In this document: piece by piece, positions 35,327 to 43,211 of the stretch
Numbering within the stretch: position 1 is the first letter of the stretch
Layout of the letters: each line of letters opens with the position of its first letter
DNA from: Cellulophaga tyrosinoxydans
GTDB lineage: Bacteria; Bacteroidota; Bacteroidia; Flavobacteriales; Flavobacteriaceae
Length of the DNA stretch: 64,000 nt
Direction: 5' to 3'
NCBI RefSeq assembly: GCF_900176415.1
Contig: NZ_FWXO01000001.1
Span: forward strand, 356,086 to 420,085
Notes under the pieces: generated by a model
The model's input: only the letters and a program-made list of their open reading frames with translations
The model's database searches: none
Told to the model about the DNA's origin: nothing
Made by a program: the position numbers and the translations under genes

Positions 35327-35953
35327 TTAATTACCAGTTGACGTTTCAGCTTCTGAGAACTTCTGAGGATATAATTCTTGAATCTTTTTTACTCTTTCCT
35401 TTAAAACCTCTTTTCTAGAATCTGATGTTTCTGGATTCAGATATTCAGCTTCCATATCAGTAAAGTTAGTTTTATAAAGACGTTGAGCTTCCCTATTACG
35501 CAATTCATTATACGCAGCTACAATTTCGTTCTGTACAGTTATGTAAATTCCGTATTGGGTTTCCCTATCATTCTTTAGTGAAATAATTGCCTTATCTGGG
35601 TTGTCTGAAGAATTCTCCAATCTTTTCCCTTTGCAATAAGAACAATACTCTTCAGTGCCCTTTGCTGCTCCACCATTATCCAAAAAAGCAATAGCTTTTT
35701 CTTTTAACGATTTAATATCAGCAAGTTCATCCTCCACTAAAAGTTGTCCATTTTTATTGATGTTAACAGTAAAAATATTCTTTTGCTTTATAATTGGCGG
35801 TGTTTCCGTAGGCGGCTCCATAGGTGGCAACATACGATCCAAACCAGCATCTGTTTCTATAGTTGTAGTAACTAAGAAAAAGATAAGTAGCAAGAATGCT
35901 ATGTCCGCCATAGAACCGGCATTTACCTCTGGGGGTGCTCCTCTTCTTGGCAT
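35327..35953 (-). CDS. ExbD/TolR-type biopolymer transport protein (first copy)
   Basis: A 208-residue ExbD-like protein starting MPRRGAPPEVNAGSMADIAFLLLIFFLV, with the membrane Asp in MADIAF (residue 17). A longer periplasmic domain than usual follows, with a CSYCKGKR insert near residues 103-110 that holds two cysteines, possibly a disulfide. It precedes the second exbD by 19 bases. Confidence 0.9.
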   Translation of the reverse strand: MPRRGAPPEVNAGSMADIAFLLLIFFLVTTTIETDAGLDRMLPPMEPPTETPPIIKQKNIFTVNINKNGQLLVEDELADIKSLKEKAIAFLDNGGAAKGTEEYCSYCKGKRLENSSDNPDKAIISLKNDRETQYGIYITVQNEIVAAYNELRNREAQRLYKTNFTDMEAEYLNPETSDSRKEVLKERVKKIQELYPQKFSEAETSTGN

Positions 35954-35965
35954 AGTTTTATATTT

Positions 35966-36400
35966 TTATTTGTTAAACATTTTTTTGATTCCTGGCACTA
36001 CCATTGCTCCAATTGCAACTATCGTTAGTATGAAAAACATATTTAACGATGCACCAATCATTTTAACAGTACCTTCAGTAGCCTCTAATCCTTTTTTGTT
36101 CATGGCCACCAAATCAACATCCGTACCAGAAGCAGCAACATAAGATATTATTGCAATAAGCAATAAACCTCCAACACCAATTAAAGTTCTCTTAAGCCCT
36201 TCTGGTGTAGCGAAAACATTTTTCAAACCAAAGAACAAACTAGCAAAAACTGATATAGCTAACAAAATGAATGTGATGATAAACATAAAGTTCATCGCTC
36301 CATTACCTACAGTAACTTCAGCTTCTTTGGCTAGCATAACCCAAAGGATTAAGCCTAGTACACTAAGAGCTATTAATATTATTTTTATTATTTTATGCAT
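35966..36400 (-). CDS. Small membrane protein in the ExbB/ExbD operon
   Basis: A 144-residue protein with about four membrane helices (IIKIILIALSVLGLILWVML, FMFIITFILLAISVFASLFF, TLIGVGGLLLIAIISYVAA, LNMFFILTIVAIGAMVVPG). It is placed between exbB and the first exbD with gaps of 12-23 bases, an arrangement that recurs in flavobacteria. I do not recognise a domain. Its position suggests an accessory part of the proton channel complex. Confidence 0.7.
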   Translation of the reverse strand: MHKIIKIILIALSVLGLILWVMLAKEAEVTVGNGAMNFMFIITFILLAISVFASLFFGLKNVFATPEGLKRTLIGVGGLLLIAIISYVAASGTDVDLVAMNKKGLEATEGTVKMIGASLNMFFILTIVAIGAMVVPGIKKMFNK

Positions 36401-36423
36401 TTTACTTAAGTATTAAGTGTGAC

Positions 36424-37227
36424 TTATTTTTTGTGATCTACCAACATATCAATCAATGAGATTGATGAATCTTCCATATCATTTACAATACTATCAATTT
36501 TAGCGATAATGTAGTTGTAAAAAACTTGAAGAATAATAGCCACAATAAGACCAAATACTGTTGTTAATAATGCTACTTGGATATCACCTGCAATAAGTGA
36601 AGCACTTAAGTTACCAACTGCTGCAATTTTCTCGAATGCCTGAATCATACCAATTACAGTACCCATGAAACCAAGCATTGGCGCTACAGCGATAAATAAA
36701 GATAACCAAGAAACGTTTTTCTCAAGTTGCCCCATTTGAACTCCACCATAAGCAACAACTGCTTTTTCTGCAGATTCGATGCTTTCACCAGCTCTGTCTA
36801 GACCTTGGTAAAAAATAGATGCTACAGGTCCTTTTGTATTTCTACAAACCTCTTTTGCAGCCTCAACACCACCTGAAGCTAATGCATCTTCCACTCTTTG
36901 CTTTAATTTTGTTGTGTTTGTACTTGCTAAGTTTAAGTAAATAATTCTTTCAATAGCTACAGCTAAACCCAGTATCAAACATAATAGTACGATACCCATG
37001 AAGCCAGCTCCACCTTCAATAAATTTTTCTTTTAAAACTTGTACAAATCCTCTTTCCGCTTCTGTAGTTGCAGCTGCCTCTTGAATCATAGTTGCAGTTG
37101 TAGCAATTGTTGCGGATAGATTAGTAGTAATTGCGTTAGCAGTTACTTTAGCGTTAACAGTATTTGTGTTAATAACAAATAACCCAGCTACTGCTAGGAT
37201 AGAGAATAATCTTTTCATTTCTTTCAA
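36424..37227 (-). CDS. ExbB/TolQ/MotA-type proton channel protein
   Basis: A 267-residue inner-membrane protein. After a signal-like N-terminal helix (RLFSILAVAGLFVINT) the family layout follows: one helix (MGIVLLCLILGLAVAIERII), a cytoplasmic part, and two helices (WLSLFIAVAPMLGFMGTVIGMI and VALLTTVFGLIVAIILQVFY) with the conserved LGFMGTVIGM and TTVFGL. The N-terminal extension is typical for Bacteroidota. It opens the operon and lies 70 bases after tRNA-Ser on the same strand. The in-frame Met at codon 4 is an alternative start. Confidence 0.92.
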   Translation of the reverse strand: MKEMKRLFSILAVAGLFVINTNTVNAKVTANAITTNLSATIATTATMIQEAAATTEAERGFVQVLKEKFIEGGAGFMGIVLLCLILGLAVAIERIIYLNLASTNTTKLKQRVEDALASGGVEAAKEVCRNTKGPVASIFYQGLDRAGESIESAEKAVVAYGGVQMGQLEKNVSWLSLFIAVAPMLGFMGTVIGMIQAFEKIAAVGNLSASLIAGDIQVALLTTVFGLIVAIILQVFYNYIIAKIDSIVNDMEDSSISLIDMLVDHKK

Positions 37228-37297
37228 ACTTAATTTAGATTAGTTAATGGGTTAAAGATAAAAAATTTTTGCAATTAAAAAATTAAAAATTAATTAG

Positions 37298-37385
37298 CAG
37301 AGAGGAAGGGATTCGAACCCTCGATACCCTTTTGAGGTATACACACTTTCCAGGCGTGCGCCTTCGACCACTCGGCCACCTCTCT
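37298..37385 (-). tRNA. tRNA-Ser (anticodon GGA)
   Basis: An 88-base class II tRNA on the minus strand: acceptor AGAGAGG/CCTCTCT, D-arm from GCCGAGTGG, anticodon loop CTGGAAA with anticodon GGA, a long variable arm (TATACCTCAAAAGGGTATC), T-arm GAGGG-TTCGAAT-CCCTT with one weaker pair, discriminator G. CCA is not encoded. It lies between ansA and exbB. Confidence 0.93.
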
Positions 37386-37455
37386 TTTTATTAATTTTTC
37401 AAGGCGTCGAATTAACGAAAAAAAAAGCGCTAAATAAAATATATTTTAATAAATT

Positions 37456-38484
37456 TTAATTCATTTCTCCACGTAGTGAAGTCTCAAAAACGGTTTTAAA
37501 AAGCTTTTCCGATACACCAGCACCTATTAGATACATTAGCTTAGTAATCGCAGCTTCGGTCGTAATATCCTTACCATTAATTACTTGTAATCGCTTAAGG
37601 TGTTCGCTGGTTTCATATTGACCCATGATAACACTGCCTCCAGAACACTGCGTTACATTAATAATATGTATACCTTTTTTTATTGCTGTTTCTAAATTTT
37701 GAATTAACCAATCTTCAGTAGGTGCATTACCAGAACCATACGTTTCAATGATTACCGCTTTTATATTGGGTGTGTTCAATACTGACTGAAGCAAATGCTC
37801 ATTAAAGCCAGGAAATAATTTTAAAATAGCTACATTATTATCTAATTTTTTATGAACAATTAGACTTTTTTGCTTTTTTGGACGGAATAAATATTCTGGA
37901 TACACCTTTAAATGCACTCCAGATTCAGCTAAAGGAGGGTAATTTAACGATCCAAATGCTTCAAAATGTTCGGCATTAAACTTTGTAGTCCTATTACCTC
38001 TATATAACTTATACTCAAAATAAAGCCCTACCTCCTGTATCACCGCTTTGTTTTTATCTCGTAAAGCAGCTATTTGTATGGAAGTAATTAAGTTTTCTTT
38101 GGCATCTGTTCTTAAATCACCAATAGGCAGCTGCGAACCTGTAAAAATTACTGGTTTGGATAAGTTTTCTAGCATATAACTTAATGCTGACGCGGAATAA
38201 CTCATGGTATCACTGCCATGAAGTACAACAAAACCATCAAATTCATCGTAATTTTTCTCAATGGTACTTGCTATTAGCACCCAATGCGATGTATTTATGT
38301 TTGAAGAATCTATTGGTGTTTCAAAAGAATAACTATGAATTGAACAATCTAATTGATTAAGCTCTGGAATATTTTTTAAAAGTTTTTTAAAATCAAAAGC
38401 CTTAAGCGCTCCTGATTTATAATCTTTCATCATTCCAATTGTTCCTCCAGTATATATTAGTAGAATTTTCGTCTTTTTCGACAT
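37456..38484 (-). CDS. ansA: Type I L-asparaginase
   Basis: Hydrolyses L-asparagine to aspartate in the cytoplasm; 342 residues with no signal peptide. The first catalytic Thr is in YTGGTIGM (about residues 11-18) and the second set is in VLHGSDTMSYSASALSYML (His-Gly-Ser-Asp-Thr, near 88-92). It follows tatD after 11 bases, so the two form an operon. Confidence 0.93.
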   Translation of the reverse strand: MSKKTKILLIYTGGTIGMMKDYKSGALKAFDFKKLLKNIPELNQLDCSIHSYSFETPIDSSNINTSHWVLIASTIEKNYDEFDGFVVLHGSDTMSYSASALSYMLENLSKPVIFTGSQLPIGDLRTDAKENLITSIQIAALRDKNKAVIQEVGLYFEYKLYRGNRTTKFNAEHFEAFGSLNYPPLAESGVHLKVYPEYLFRPKKQKSLIVHKKLDNNVAILKLFPGFNEHLLQSVLNTPNIKAVIIETYGSGNAPTEDWLIQNLETAIKKGIHIINVTQCSGGSVIMGQYETSEHLKRLQVINGKDITTEAAITKLMYLIGAGVSEKLFKTVFETSLRGEMN

Positions 38485-38495
38485 GGTTTACTTCT

Positions 38496-39263
38496 TTATA
38501 TCCCAAAAATTTCTTTGGAATTGTTGGTTGTGATTTCAGCAATTTCAGCCTCAGACCTATTATATATTAAAGACAACTTACTTAAAACATTTAATACATA
38601 GGTACTTTCATTTCTTTTACCTCGATAAGGCACAGGAGCCAGATAAGGCGCATCTGTTTCTAAAACTATATGTTTTAAATCAATTTCGTTAAGAAAAGTG
38701 TCTATTTTTCCATTTTTAAAAGTAACCACTCCTCCTATTCCAAGCTTCATATTATATGATATTGCTTTTAAAGCCTGTTCTTTTGTCCCTGTAAAACAAT
38801 GGAAAATACCGAACAGTTCATTAGATTTTTCTAATTCTAAAACTTCAAAGACTTCATCAAAAGCATCTCTACAATGTATAACTATAGGAAGTTTATATGT
38901 TTTAGCAAGTTTAATCTGAAATTGGAAAGCATCCTTTTGCTGCTTAATGTAACTTTTGTCCCAATATAAATCTACACCTATTTCTCCAATTGCATAATAT
39001 TTATGCTTGGTAAGCATTTCTTCTACATGCGACAATTCTTCCTTATAATTATCTTTAACATGAGTAGGATGCAATCCTGCCATTAAAAACATATTATCTG
39101 GATAGGATTTTTCTAAATTTAGCATTGCTTGCGTATAAGAAGAATCAATTGCCGGAATAAAAAATCTTTTAACACCTTTGCTAATCGCATTTTTCACTAC
39201 CACATCTCTATCTTCATCAAAAGCTTCGCTGTATAAGTGTGTATGAGTATCAGTAATTATCAT
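38496..39263 (-). CDS. tatD: TatD family metal-dependent hydrolase/DNase
   Basis: Amidohydrolase-fold nuclease of the TatD family, 255 residues. Metal-site motifs: DTHTHLY at the N-terminus, AIGEIGVDLYW, PIVIHCRDAF, GIFHCFTGT and ETDAPYLAP. It is the first gene of tatD-ansA. A TATTTTTG box lies only four bases before the ATG, suggesting a leaderless or nearly leaderless transcript. Confidence 0.94.
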   Translation of the reverse strand: MIITDTHTHLYSEAFDEDRDVVVKNAISKGVKRFFIPAIDSSYTQAMLNLEKSYPDNMFLMAGLHPTHVKDNYKEELSHVEEMLTKHKYYAIGEIGVDLYWDKSYIKQQKDAFQFQIKLAKTYKLPIVIHCRDAFDEVFEVLELEKSNELFGIFHCFTGTKEQALKAISYNMKLGIGGVVTFKNGKIDTFLNEIDLKHIVLETDAPYLAPVPYRGKRNESTYVLNVLSKLSLIYNRSEAEIAEITTNNSKEIFGI

Positions 39264-39267
39264 GATG

Positions 39268-39275
39268 CAAAAATA
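39268..39275 (-). promoter_or_regulatory. Candidate -7 element giving a leaderless tatD mRNA
   Basis: TATTTTTG on the minus strand, four bases before the tatD ATG, would place the transcription start at or next to the start codon. The -33 region (TTG at 13 bases) is closer than usual. Confidence 0.38.
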
Positions 39276-39301
39276 GCTTTATCTTTATCAAAAAAAAATT
39301 A

Positions 39302-39739
39302 GTGAAGAGTCTCAAAAAATTTCTAACGAATAAGAATTATAATAAAACTGCATTGGTTTTAACCGCCACAAATCATTTTGAAATTGAAGCAAAAATAAAT
39401 GGCGTTGTAGGTAGATTTATAGTAGATACCGGAGCATCTAATACTTGTGTAGGATTTGATAAAATTGATTTTTTCAAGCTCACATCTAAAGAATCCAAAG
39501 TTAAGGCTGCCAGCGCAGGAGCAACGGATATGGCAACACTAATATCTACTAAAAATCGCATCAAAATTGGATCACGTGAGTTCAATAAAGTAAAAATTGT
39601 CTTGTTTGATTTAACGCATGTAAATACTGCATTAACAAACCACAATGCCCAACCTGTTGATGGTATTATTGGTGCAGATGTGCTTAAAAAAGGTAAAGCT
39701 ATTATTGATTACCATAAACAGCACATTTATTTAAAGTAA
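39302..39739 (+). CDS. Retropepsin-like aspartic protease (single domain)
   Basis: A 145-residue protein, GTG start. The single aspartic protease motif is IVDTGASNTCVGF (Asp near residue 41), with a second hydrophobic-Gly part at VDGIIGADVLKKGKAIIDY, matching the clan AA retropepsin-like proteins of bacteria, which work as homodimers. There is no signal peptide. It is divergent from tatD, 38 bases apart. The target is unknown. Confidence 0.85.
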   Translation: MKSLKKFLTNKNYNKTALVLTATNHFEIEAKINGVVGRFIVDTGASNTCVGFDKIDFFKLTSKESKVKAASAGATDMATLISTKNRIKIGSREFNKVKIVLFDLTHVNTALTNHNAQPVDGIIGADVLKKGKAIIDYHKQHIYLK

Positions 39740-39779
39740 CCATTTATAGATAAAACGGATGACAATAGAGTAAAAACCG

Positions 39780-40178
39780 TTATTCACAAATAATCTCCTC
39801 TTTAGATTTCTCTAAAATCTTATTAAAATCTCTCTTTTCATCCAATGTCATAGTGCGCGTGGCCGCATAAATTTGATCATTTAAGGCATCGGCAAGAGTT
39901 CTACTTTCTTTCATTAATTTTAATTTTCGCTCCGACATTGATTCCAATATTTTCTGCCATCTATTTTTTTTAAATTGATCTGATTTAGAAAAATTAAGAA
40001 CCGAATCTTCGTAAAATCTAATAGAATCCGCTAATGCAAAACGCTGCTGTTTAAGTGAAGTTGCAGTGCAGCTAAGTTTGGCTATATTTTTTACATCAAT
40101 ATTATTTTCTCGTTCAGCGCAAGAAACAAAAACTAAAACAGACAATATAGATAAAAACATCAACCTCTTAATCATCAT
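39780..40178 (-). CDS. Small lipoprotein coupled to the haloperoxidase-like gene
   Basis: A 132-residue predicted lipoprotein: signal MMIKRLMFLSILSVLVFVSCAERE with lipobox FVSC, followed by a mostly helical, charged domain with a pair of outlying cysteines (KLSCTAT and the final IICE). I recognise no domain. Its start codon overlaps the stop of the upstream haloperoxidase-like gene (TAATG), so the two are translationally coupled. Either of the two first Met codons could be used. Confidence 0.6.
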   Translation of the reverse strand: MMIKRLMFLSILSVLVFVSCAERENNIDVKNIAKLSCTATSLKQQRFALADSIRFYEDSVLNFSKSDQFKKNRWQKILESMSERKLKLMKESRTLADALNDQIYAATRTMTLDEKRDFNKILEKSKEEIICE

Positions 40179-41542
40179 TACCTGCTATTTTTTGGCCAAT
40201 TCAAATCATTAACAACCGCATCTCCAACCGCATAACCAATTTCTAACCCTTTTGTGTTATCCATTTCGTAGTGTATACCACCGTAAAATCTTGACTTTGC
40301 ACATTCATCGGCCATTTCATAAAAATTATCATAGGTTCGAGCTTCATACCCAAATTGTATTTGACTTAAATCTGTAAATTTATAATCTCCACTACTATCG
40401 GAAAATAATGACATAAGCACTTTTATACCAGATCCTATTTCTGCAGAATGCCCAGATGTATATGCTGGAAATGGTGGTGTACCAATTACTGTTTGAAAAT
40501 TAGGATCAATATATTTTTGAATATAACTTACTGGTCTTATAAGCACAAAATCATATTTAGTTTTCCAACAGCTTATGAAAGCATCATTTTCGGCAATCGC
40601 CATCATACCAAAACCAACTGCACTTTTTGCCAAAGTAGCATTTGATTCTTGTAACAATTGTGTGAGAATGTTAAATGTATGTCCAGCTGGTGTACAAGTT
40701 GCAAAAGGATCATCTGCCCAATATCTTGCTATCTCCTCTTGCTCTGGGGTGTTATTCATAACTTGTTCATAGGTACCCATTGCCTGATTATAAAATTCTG
40801 AATCTACATTGGTAGAAAATGTAACATGAGCAGCTGGCTGGCTAGTAGCTACGATTCCATCAACAAAGCTTCTATTTTTTGACCAAAATGGACTCAAAGG
40901 ATATGCAGTAGCCCCAGTGGGAGTCCAGCAAAAATCATCCGTAGGCATTTGATATTTGCCTTGACTAAAAGGATCTAAATATGCTTCATGACCGCCATCA
41001 GTGGTACTTAGTTGATACAAAGCTTGTGCAATTGACAAACCAAAGGAAATTGACCTTTCTTTTATATCCTCAGAAACGTTGGTTTCAAGTTTGTTCAAAT
41101 TATCAACTTCCATAGAATTAATGCGCTGCAGGTTTTCGGTTGTGATATTTACACCGAACATTTTCCGCATCATTTCTGCAGTAGCCGCATTACAACTTAT
41201 AGCCCAATTATATTCTAAATCCGTATCCGGAAAAGGCAAATCTCCATATTTTAATCCGCTTATTTGACCGGCCATGGTTTTAGAAGCATCTATTCCATTC
41301 ACAACGGCTTCATAAGAAGCTAATCCAATATATCCATAGGCACGTGAGGCTTGTGTTGGAAAAAAGCCATTGGTAGTTTGAACAATTCTACAAGTTAAAT
41401 AAAAGTAATCTTGAAGAAATTTACCTTCGTAAGATTCAGCAGAAGCACTTTCCGAATCTTGAAAAAACATAGTGTCATTATCACTACACGCTACGATGAA
41501 GGTCAACAAGATGACCATAGTCAAGTGAAAGATTTTTCTCAT
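40178..41542 (-). CDS. Vanadium-dependent haloperoxidase / PAP2-superfamily lipoprotein
   Basis: A 454-residue exported protein of the vanadium haloperoxidase/acid phosphatase superfamily. The signal ends at a lipobox (TFIVACSDND, Cys19). Active-site motifs are present in order: KTKYDFVLIRP (near 320-331, Lys and Arg of the vanadate/phosphate site), PAYTSGHSAEIG (near 362-373, the SGH block with catalytic His) and RFYGGIHYEMDN (near 422-433, Arg and the vanadate-ligand His). Whether it is a haloperoxidase or a phosphatase cannot be decided from sequence alone. It is divergent from a di-haem peroxidase gene. Confidence 0.83.
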   Translation of the reverse strand: MRKIFHLTMVILLTFIVACSDNDTMFFQDSESASAESYEGKFLQDYFYLTCRIVQTTNGFFPTQASRAYGYIGLASYEAVVNGIDASKTMAGQISGLKYGDLPFPDTDLEYNWAISCNAATAEMMRKMFGVNITTENLQRINSMEVDNLNKLETNVSEDIKERSISFGLSIAQALYQLSTTDGGHEAYLDPFSQGKYQMPTDDFCWTPTGATAYPLSPFWSKNRSFVDGIVATSQPAAHVTFSTNVDSEFYNQAMGTYEQVMNNTPEQEEIARYWADDPFATCTPAGHTFNILTQLLQESNATLAKSAVGFGMMAIAENDAFISCWKTKYDFVLIRPVSYIQKYIDPNFQTVIGTPPFPAYTSGHSAEIGSGIKVLMSLFSDSSGDYKFTDLSQIQFGYEARTYDNFYEMADECAKSRFYGGIHYEMDNTKGLEIGYAVGDAVVNDLNWPKNSR

Positions 41543-41611
41543 AAAGATGTAAACATAAAATCCATCTCAAAAGTATTACATTAAATAGAATTACGGTTTT
41601 TTTATCATAGT

Positions 41612-41697
41612 TTTCATCGGTTTAATTAGAGCTTTCATCTAAATCAAGGAAAAGACCATATAATTTACTGTTCTAAAATATCCTAAGACCATATAAT
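41612..41697. repeat. Two sets of direct repeats in the haloperoxidase/peroxidase intergenic region
   Basis: AAGACCATATAAT occurs twice (41652-41664 and 41685-41697), 33 bases apart. TTTCATC also occurs twice (41612-41618 and 41633-41639), 21 bases apart. Both spacings are close to whole helical turns, as expected for a protein bound in tandem on one face. The region lies between the divergent genes at 41542 and 41789. Confidence 0.6.
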
Positions 41698-41737
41698 CCC
41701 ACACAACCAACTTTTAAGCAGCATATCGAATTAAGTT

Positions 41738-41765
41738 TTGTTTTTGATTAATATTATAACCTTTG
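41738..41765 (+). promoter_or_regulatory. Candidate promoter for the di-haem peroxidase gene
   Basis: TTG at 41738-41740, 17 bases, then AACCTTTG at 41758-41765, one mismatch to TAnnTTTG. The start codon at 41789 follows after 23 bases. The second direct repeat ends about 40 bases upstream of the -33. Confidence 0.42.
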
Positions 41766-41788
41766 CACTTTATTTTAATAAAATACAC

Positions 41789-43132
41789 ATGTTTAATTGT
41801 AAAACATTATTTCTAACGCTTAGTGTCATTAGTTTAGTTAGTTGCTCACAAGACACCGAGTTTATCGATATTTCATCAACCTCTGAAGATCTTGAATTAC
41901 AACAAAGTCTTCTAGCCATATCGGGAGATTTAAATTATTTTACCTTACCGGAAAGCACAGACTACGCAAACATTCCTGCGGATCCAAAAAACCCAATAAC
42001 ACATGAAAAGGTGCTGTTAGGAAAACTTTTATTCCACGAAACAGGTATTGGAGTTAGTGCTAAAAAAGAATCTCACAAAGCAACTTATTCATGTGCCTCA
42101 TGCCACCACAGTGCCGCAGGATTTCAAAGTGGTAATATTCAGGGAATTGGTGAAGGCGGCATGGGCTTTGGAATGCAAGGAGAGCTGCGAATTATGGATC
42201 CAGAATACACGGCAGATTTAATAGATGTACAACCTATTAGATCACCTACTGTTTTAAATTCGGCATACCAAAAACTTATGCTATGGAATGGGCAATTTGG
42301 AGCTACATCTGATAATATTGGCACAGAAACAAACTGGACTCCTGGCACCCCAAAAGAAACCAACAATCTTGGGTTTGAAGGTATTGAAACGCAGGCTATT
42401 GCAGGTTTAGGAGTTCATAGAATGAATATTGATAAAAAATTCTGCGAAGACTTTAATTACGATGTGCTTTTTGATAATGCTTTTCCTGAAGTTGACAAAT
42501 CAGAAAGATATTCGCTAAAGAATGCTGGCTTAGCTATTGCAGCTTACGAAAGAACATTATTAGCTACCAACACCAACTTTCAAAACTGGCTTAAGGGAGA
42601 TCTAAATGCAATGACTGAAGACGAAAAAAAAGGGGCTTTGTTATTTTTTGGCAAAGCTAAATGTTACGAATGCCATAATGGACCTGCTCTAAATTCAGAG
42701 GCATTTTATGCTTTAGGAATGAACGACTTAGCTGGAGCAAATGTTCATGGGGTAATTGATGAAGCTACTAAAAAAGGAAGAGGCGGATTTACAAATAAGA
42801 CTGAAGACAATTATAAGTACAAAGTACCACAACTATATAATTTAGCCGATGTTAATTTTCTAGGTCATGGTGGTAATTTCACAACAGTTAAGGATGTTAT
42901 TACTTATAAAAATAATGGTGTAAAGCAAAATTCTATAGTTACAACAGATGCATTATCAGATAAATTTAAACCTTTAGGCTTGAACGATGAAGAGATTGAT
43001 TTGCTTACAATTTTTATTGAAAAAAGCCTTTATGATAATGATTTAAAAAGATACAATCCAACAGCATTACCAACAGGATTATGCTTTCCAAATGCAGATC
43101 CAGTTTCGAGAGAAGATATGGGATGCAATTAG
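41789..43132 (+). CDS. Di-haem cytochrome c peroxidase (MauG/CCP-like) lipoprotein
   Basis: A 447-residue exported protein of the cytochrome c peroxidase/MauG family. I start at the ATG at 41789 (MFNCKTLFLTLSVISLVSCSQ), because this gives a clean lipoprotein signal with lipobox LVSC; an upstream start would precede it with 17 residues overlapping the promoter. The two haem sites are CASCHH near residue 101 and CYECHN near residue 293, one per domain. It should reduce peroxide or carry out MauG-like oxidation in the periplasm. It stands alone, divergent from the haloperoxidase-like gene and followed by a bidirectional terminator. Confidence 0.88.
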   Translation: MFNCKTLFLTLSVISLVSCSQDTEFIDISSTSEDLELQQSLLAISGDLNYFTLPESTDYANIPADPKNPITHEKVLLGKLLFHETGIGVSAKKESHKATYSCASCHHSAAGFQSGNIQGIGEGGMGFGMQGELRIMDPEYTADLIDVQPIRSPTVLNSAYQKLMLWNGQFGATSDNIGTETNWTPGTPKETNNLGFEGIETQAIAGLGVHRMNIDKKFCEDFNYDVLFDNAFPEVDKSERYSLKNAGLAIAAYERTLLATNTNFQNWLKGDLNAMTEDEKKGALLFFGKAKCYECHNGPALNSEAFYALGMNDLAGANVHGVIDEATKKGRGGFTNKTEDNYKYKVPQLYNLADVNFLGHGGNFTTVKDVITYKNNGVKQNSIVTTDALSDKFKPLGLNDEEIDLLTIFIEKSLYDNDLKRYNPTALPTGLCFPNADPVSREDMGCN

Positions 43133-43156
43133 AAATCTTTCTTAAAAAATAAAGCA

Positions 43157-43186
43157 AAAACCCTGAAGTTGATACTTCAGGGTTTT
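43157..43186. terminator. Bidirectional terminator between the peroxidase gene and sucB
   Basis: AAAACCCTGAAGT and ACTTCAGGGTTTT form a perfect 13-bp stem with the loop TGAT. A-rich sequence lies on the left and T on the right, so it can serve both convergent genes. Confidence 0.85.
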
Positions 43187-43211
43187 CTATGTATTTAAAA
43201 AATATTTGAAT

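Noticed and set aside
35655-36143. 162-codon open frame on the plus strand over exbD and the small membrane gene
   Set aside because: It crosses two well-supported minus-strand genes and mirrors their hydrophobic codons.
37265-37297. AT-only hairpin after tRNA-Ser
   Set aside because: Stem is almost all A-T with no GC core; too weak to call a terminator.
41738-41788. Upstream start for the di-haem peroxidase
   Set aside because: It overlaps the promoter and would place 17 residues before a clean lipoprotein signal peptide.
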